A model generated the notes under the pieces. It saw only the letters and a program-made list of their open reading frames with translations. It ran no database searches and was not told the origin of the DNA. A DNA stretch of 64,000 nt from Brachionus manjavacas. Lineage: Eukaryota > Rotifera > Eurotatoria > Ploima > Brachionidae. Location of the stretch: the NCBI GenBank assembly GCA_019054805.1, contig JAHQIY010000017.1, positions 1,674,001 to 1,738,000 of the forward strand, read 5' to 3'. This document shows positions 59,001 through 64,000 of the stretch, piece by piece. Positions within the stretch are counted from its first letter, which is position 1; each line of letters starts with the position of its first letter. The position numbers and the translations under genes were made by a program.

Positions 59001-61584
59001 CCATTTTTTTCTCTCGAATGCGAAAATTTATATGAAAAAATGCTGCACTTTTGTTCAAAAAGAGGAAACGACAGACGACAAAAATCGGGCGTTTAAGCTA
59101 AAGCTCCTTTAGTTCAATGTTGTCTCTGGAATTGAAAGAATACCAAGAAACGCAAAATTGACTAATCGATTCTGAATTAATTTTAAATTAATTAATTTTC
59201 TTGATTAGATAAAAAAATGTTTTTTTTTACTTTCATATAGACTACTCTCTGAAATTAAATCAAATGCTTTATATCTAGAATTTATGAACGAAAAGTAAAT
59301 ATTTGTGGACCAAAATCCACAGCTTACTTTTGAATATGTTCGATTCTTGAATTAGAAAGAGAACATGTTGGATTTATTTAATATTTAACTATATACTAAT
59401 TTTCTCTTGTGACACAAAAGTCAACTGATGACACTTCAAACTGAATTTTTTCAGCTTTCAAAGAGTAAAATTCTTTCCGGGCTAAACAAAAAATAACATT
59501 TAATATTCTTGAGCAACATAATTTAATCTGTCACATTTAATATTTAAAAATGAATGCAAAATCCATTAAAAACTCACATTGTTGATGTTAATTTCAGACA
59601 AGCTGGCATTTAGTTTGGTCTAGAGCTGACTAGAAACAAAGTGTTCTAAAATTACTTAAAAGAGACTTGATTTTAATAAAAGAAAAAAATTTTAAAATTT
59701 ATTCTCAAAAATAAAGTGTAATTGAATATATTTGTAATTAAAATTGATTTTTTTCTTACGAGTAATTAAATTTTGCCGAGTCAAACATAGAAAATTTTCG
59801 AAAAAAAAAAAAAATAATAAAAACTTAGTAAATCAAATATTTTAAATAAAATCTCAAATGAAACCTAGTTTTGGGGCTAGAGTAGACTAGAGCCCAAATT
59901 CACGCAAGTCTAACATTTTAATTAAGAGCCCAAACTTAAATTAATCCTGTCCCTGCTTGAGGCTCGACAAATTTAGCAAAATATCTACGCAGAAGCGTTT
60001 TCGATCTATTGAACAACTCTATTATGCTAATTTTAAAAATTAATAGTTCTCTGTAACAAATATTTTTAATATTTTATAATTTCAAAATCTATGCTAAATA
60101 GAAAAGGCCTTGACAATATTTTTTTTCCAACTTTTTTTTTTCTTAATGAAAAAAAATACTAAGTGAGAAAATTATGCCAAAAAATAATTACCATATTTTG
60201 CTCAGTGGGTCTGGGAGTCAAATAACATGACTTGAAAACAGCGTTGTTAGCAAGCAGATTTGACGCGTTGCCTATAAAGTTTTCGTCGAGTTTTCTATCT
60301 GACTCGTACAAGTTGTCGCAGGTCCTGCACTTCAGGTACGAGCCCGAGTTGCCTATGCATGTGTTGCTGTCGCGCACCGAAAGCATTGACATGCCACAAT
60401 AGCTGTACGCGTCTATGTCCGTATCCACACTCATCTCTTCAAAATACTCGCACTCTTTCAGGCTTTCCTCGGAATTTCTAGCAAAATCAGAGTTTATTTT
60501 TATAATAGGTGCAGTTTTTCTGAGCAAAAAAAATTTTTTTTTAAAATAAATTTGTTTATTAAACCTTTTAGTTTACTTGTAATTTATAAAACTAGCTTTG
60601 CTAGACACACAAGAAGTTAGATTGCGAATGGAGTCTCTCAATGCGTACATGGAGCGCCACCTTTTTGTATTCTTGGACAATTGATAGATGTCACTCTTGC
60701 TCATGTCTTTGTCACTCTTTTCAGCACAACCGGTATTTAATGCTGGTTGTTCGATCACTTAAAAAAAAAAAATTTTTTTCTAAATCCTCATGCAGCTAAA
60801 TTATATTCCAAGTGGGATATTTAGCTTTATTCCGTCTAAAATTTTGCTTTTAAAAAACTTAAAACTGAGTATTTTATTTCAGCTTTCTTCAAATGATTTT
60901 TCAAAAAAACAAAGCACTTTTGAAATTAAAAAAAAAAAAAACCAAAAAAACAAACATACAGAGTGAATTTCTGAGTGAGCTCAATGGCAAATTGTTGGAA
61001 GTAATGGGCAAAAGAGGTTGTTTGAATGTAGATGCATCAATGTTGACTTTGGGCTCAATGAACTTGTTCAGAGTGTTCACGTTGAGACAAGTTGACATGG
61101 CTCTTTTGATCCGCGTGTCGCTATCACACTGTTTGGGGTTCTGGTGCCGCCTGAGCAGCACACTTGACGTGCCGATCTCGATGCGGCTTATGTTCGACTC
61201 CCCTGGTATGTAAATTCTGCTCTTGTACGCTTCTGTGTCCGGGTTTTCAATGAGTATCTTGTTGATGTTGGGGTTTTCGTTGGACAAAGTGGACACTGAG
61301 GATATGGAGGATATGGTAGATTCGGGAGACATGGACGACGAATAGATGAACGAGTCCATGTCGCTGGCTACCGACTTGCTGCTAGTCAAATGGAATGTTT
61401 TTATAGGTTTGCTGTTGCTTAGTGTGTTGAAGTTGTAGGACTTTCTGAGCTTTTGCTGAAAATCAGTCGGCTCGGCCTGGTGACTCGGGGTGGACGTTAT
61501 CATTGAGTTGAAAAAGAGTCGGCTTTTCATTTGATTTGTGCTCAAAATTTTCGGTCTATTCTTGATCGAGTTAAACTCTTCCAT
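50047..61584 (-). CDS. RAP1GAP: Rap1 GTPase-activating protein (GoLoco + RapGAP), six coding exons
   Basis: Minus-strand exons: 61584-60960, 60757-60577, 60519-60192, 57843-57640, 55261-54200 and 50982-50047. All introns are GT-AG (donors GTATGT, GTAAAC, GTAATT, GTAAGT, GTATTT). Phases agree at every join (1, 2, 0, 0, 0), giving 1111 aa. Residues 1-420 are Ser-rich and unlike any domain I know. Exon 4 carries a GoLoco motif, [18 protein letters not shown] (about 425-443), which binds G-alpha-i. Exon 5 holds the RapGAP domain: [49 protein letters not shown], then [10 protein letters not shown] with the catalytic Asn thumb near 756. Exons 5-6 join as [11 protein letters not shown] and continue [21 protein letters not shown]-like to a Ser-rich tail. 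It switches off Rap1 by promoting GTP hydrolysis. An in-frame stop precedes the ATG. Confidence 0.93.
58140..58770. promoter_or_regulatory. Higher-complexity island in Rap1GAP intron 3, possible alternative promoter
   Basis: Within the 2.3-kb intron, 58140-58215 and 58500-58760 have much higher G+C and no homopolymers. A CT-rich tract lies between them (58270-58325). The segment is upstream of the GoLoco exon, so it could drive a short isoform. It could also be an exon of a nested plus-strand gene: 58681-58749 opens with ATG AGT AGC AGT and ends CAG before a GTAC donor-like site, 23 codons in frame. Confidence 0.3.
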
Positions 61585-61629
61585 TTTATTAAAGTCTCAT
61601 ATAAAACCTATTAATTTAAATATCTAAAA

Positions 61630-64000
61630 AGTCTTAATGCAATTTTAAAAACTTCGGTTTAAGGCTTTTATTTTGGACAATTAAATTGAAATTTAGATTT
61701 AAATGATTACCTTTTTTTCAAACACGAGACTCATTAAATATAATCCCTATTACATTGAAAATGTTCGTTTATTAGATTGTAGAGGATACCTTTGAATTTA
61801 TTTTTTTTTCAAATATTTGTTTCAAACTAAATTTAAAAAGATGGAAAAAAAGTAAATTTTTTTTTTTTTTTTTTCCATAAATTTTAACTACTTTTTTGAC
61901 AACAATAAAATTTTGAATTTTAAATCTTGAGAAATTTTTAGCCTACTAGATTGGGCTCATTGTCCTAGTCGATTTTTATTTTTTAAAGGCTTAATTTGAA
62001 TCGCTAGTACCTTTGGATATTTGCCTAGTTTATAATTATTTATTACGTAATTCAACCAAAAATTGATAATTATTCCCCCGACGCTTCCCAGAATCCTGAG
62101 ATGTTCAATTAAAAGCTAAAATTTATCTTCAACATGCTAATTCAATTAAACTATACAACAATTTATTTTTTTAGCAAAAATTGACTCTCTCTCTCTCTCT
62201 ATAATCCTAATCTTTATTTACACAAATTTACTTTTATATTTATTTTTATTACTAAGCAAAAAAGCAGACTTGAACAGGTTGAATTTGTTTTCGTATTTAG
62301 TACGGTTCTGAAAAAAAATTGGCCTTTAAGGTAAATAAAAAATTTAGTGTTTTTAACAGCTCAGGTTAAAATTTATTTTTGAAAAAAATAATAAATTGAC
62401 CCTGAGCATTTAGCTACATTAGGCTAGGTAGAAAAATTTTTCAGCCTCGATTGAAGCAAAAAAAAAGAATTGAGCTTTAAAGTAAGAAGCCTTGATAAGA
62501 CCAAGCGGTAATCTGGTGTAATAAGCATCGAGTAATGAGATAAGCGCCAATCTAGCAGCTTATAATAAGCGTAAACAACAAAAAATATTCAAAAAAATCT
62601 AATTAAACTTTTTAAATATTTATTTACACTAAAATTTATTCTGACAAAAAAAAAAAACAACAACACAAAATCTCGAGAACCCATATGGTTTCCGAAAAAT
62701 CTGAAATAAGCTTCGTAATTATCTCTTGATCGAGCTTTATTCATCGTTGAATAATACTTAATAAAACTCTTGAAAATTTCTACAAGCACCTCTCTTCTAC
62801 TAGCAACAATGCTAAAGCTCTTAATTAAAAGCGAATAATTCCTTTTCTAGTGATACAGGTATCCGCAGGCAGGGGGTATTACAAAACAATCGTTTTTTAT
62901 GAGCTTAAATTACTTATTTTAGATGCTTACCTTGCCGGTTTTCAGCAAAAAAGCACTCTCTACAATTCTACAATTTTCTACAATTTGTGTAGCGTAGACC
63001 AAATTGTCAGATACAAACCATCTAATTGCATAATAGCTGCTGAATGAGTCCCTTATCATCAAAAGACTTTGAGATTAATATCATTGATTAAGAGCCTTGG
63101 GTGCCTAAGTCTTCTTATCCCTAATCTCGTTTAGCTTAGTAAATTTTCTAATGCTATTTTAATTGTAATTCAATTTAGCTTGGAAAATTCGTCAACACCT
63201 TTTAGATACACAATCTTTTTATGATTTACAAACAAAATATTTTGGCTAGGAAGAAATATCTTGAATACAAATAGAACGTGAGATTAAAATAGCTTGCCCA
63301 AAATGAGTATCTTGGAGATAAATAATTTTATTCAAAAAAAAATAAGAAAAATAAAAGAAAATGTTATTCAAAACTCGATCGAGCACATACCTTGTGATTT
63401 AGCCTTGAGCTAGATGCACATTCTAAAACAAACATTAGCTAAAAATTTTAAATCAACAACAATTCTTATGAAAATAAAGTATTTTTCTTCAAAATTGTTA
63501 TTCCATTCACAAGACCCTTTTCTATTCACCCAAGCTATCTACAGCGATCATTTAAAAAAAAAAAAAACTTTTAAAATTTTTCAACTAAATTTGCTGTTTT
63601 TCAGAAAACTGAATTTTTGAGAAAAAAGAGAAAAAAAAACTTATTAGCTCTATTACATTCTATTACTGACATATAATCGATTGCTCGGGGAATCGAAGCC
63701 TTTAAGTCATTAAATGAATTTGCTTTTAAATAAAGATACGATCACTAATACAATTATCTCTTAAAAATAAGCAGCTTTTGCCTTGGATGGCCCGGGGTAG
63801 TGTGAATATTCGACCCGGAACAAATGCTTGATTTGGCCGATCCGGGTTCAAAATATTTTTGTGTCAATCAAAACTTGATTAATTGAAATTTTTCTTGATT
63901 TTTAATTAGACTTTTTGTCGTGGTTCAGTTCATTCGTGATTAGTTGCACTCTATCTGTAGTTTAAAAGTTTTTTGCCAACAAGTGGTCGATAATCTGGCG
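61630..64000. other. Upstream region of Rap1GAP, no supported gene
   Basis: Mostly AT-rich. Rap1GAP leader exons may lie here: a TTTTTAG acceptor sits about 40 bp before the ATG. A (CT)n run is at about 62183-62202. The exon-like stretch 63059-62931 on the minus strand (43 open codons from an ATG to a perfect GGCAAG/GTAAGC donor) is the only coding hint. A B-box-like CCGGGTTCAAAA lies at about 63843 without a complete tRNA around it. Confidence 0.35.

Noticed and set aside
63780-63860. tRNA gene suggested by a CCGGGTTCAAAA B-box-like site
   Set aside because: No matching A box, acceptor stem or cloverleaf could be built.

Overview
This is a strongly AT-rich window from an animal nuclear genome, probably a small invertebrate. 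Genes are animal genes with GT-AG introns. Some genes have introns of only 45-57 nt, while others have introns of 2-3 kb. There is no operon structure or ribosome binding site. Intergenic DNA is full of decayed non-LTR retrotransposons and DNA transposon remnants. A monogonont rotifer would fit, but that is a guess from style, not a proof.

Layout. 0-8.9 kb is a repeat graveyard: LINE fragments, a 776-bp nearly identical inverted pair of LINE halves, and four arrays of a TGACAA-type motif. 8.97-10.4 kb holds two convergent genes, a secreted protein of a family I associate with bacteria and fungi and a four-helix membrane protein. 11-17.1 kb has LINE fragments, a 341-bp foldback element with a clean 9-bp target duplication, and a gene with a PH/EVH1-like region. 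17.1-24.1 kb is almost empty. 24.15-26.46 kb is a five-exon GON4L-like nuclear gene. 28.4-29.3 kb is a GT31 glycosyltransferase. 29.7-33.4 kb is a nest of LINE, TIR element and mariner remnants. 34.7-36.9 kb carries a four-exon tetraspan gene, an intron-containing tRNA-Ser(AGA) and a ubiquitin-like protein with a TATA box. 37.1-38.9 kb contains a large imperfect inverted repeat encoding a partial PHD finger. 39.66-41.86 kb is a long-chain acyl-CoA synthetase (ACSL3/4 type). 43.4-49.8 kb is a cluster of six identical tRNA-Val(CAC) genes, part of it an inverted duplication, wrapped around a three-layer transposon nest. 50.0-61.6 kb is a six-exon Rap1GAP gene on the minus strand. The last 2.4 kb has only weak exon-like signals.

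The protein genes do not form one pathway. They are ordinary cellular genes (Rap signalling, lipid activation, Golgi glycosylation, chromatin regulation) separated by transposon debris. I assembled the spliced genes by matching donor and acceptor sites with reading phase. All phases agree and give open products of 1111 aa (Rap1GAP), 700 aa (GON4L-like) and 171 aa (tetraspan). I found no convincing new defence-like or cluster-type system. The most unusual items are the foldback element with its target duplication, the TGACAA arrays, the possibly transferred secreted protein, the PHD inverted repeat and the duplicated tRNA-Val block.
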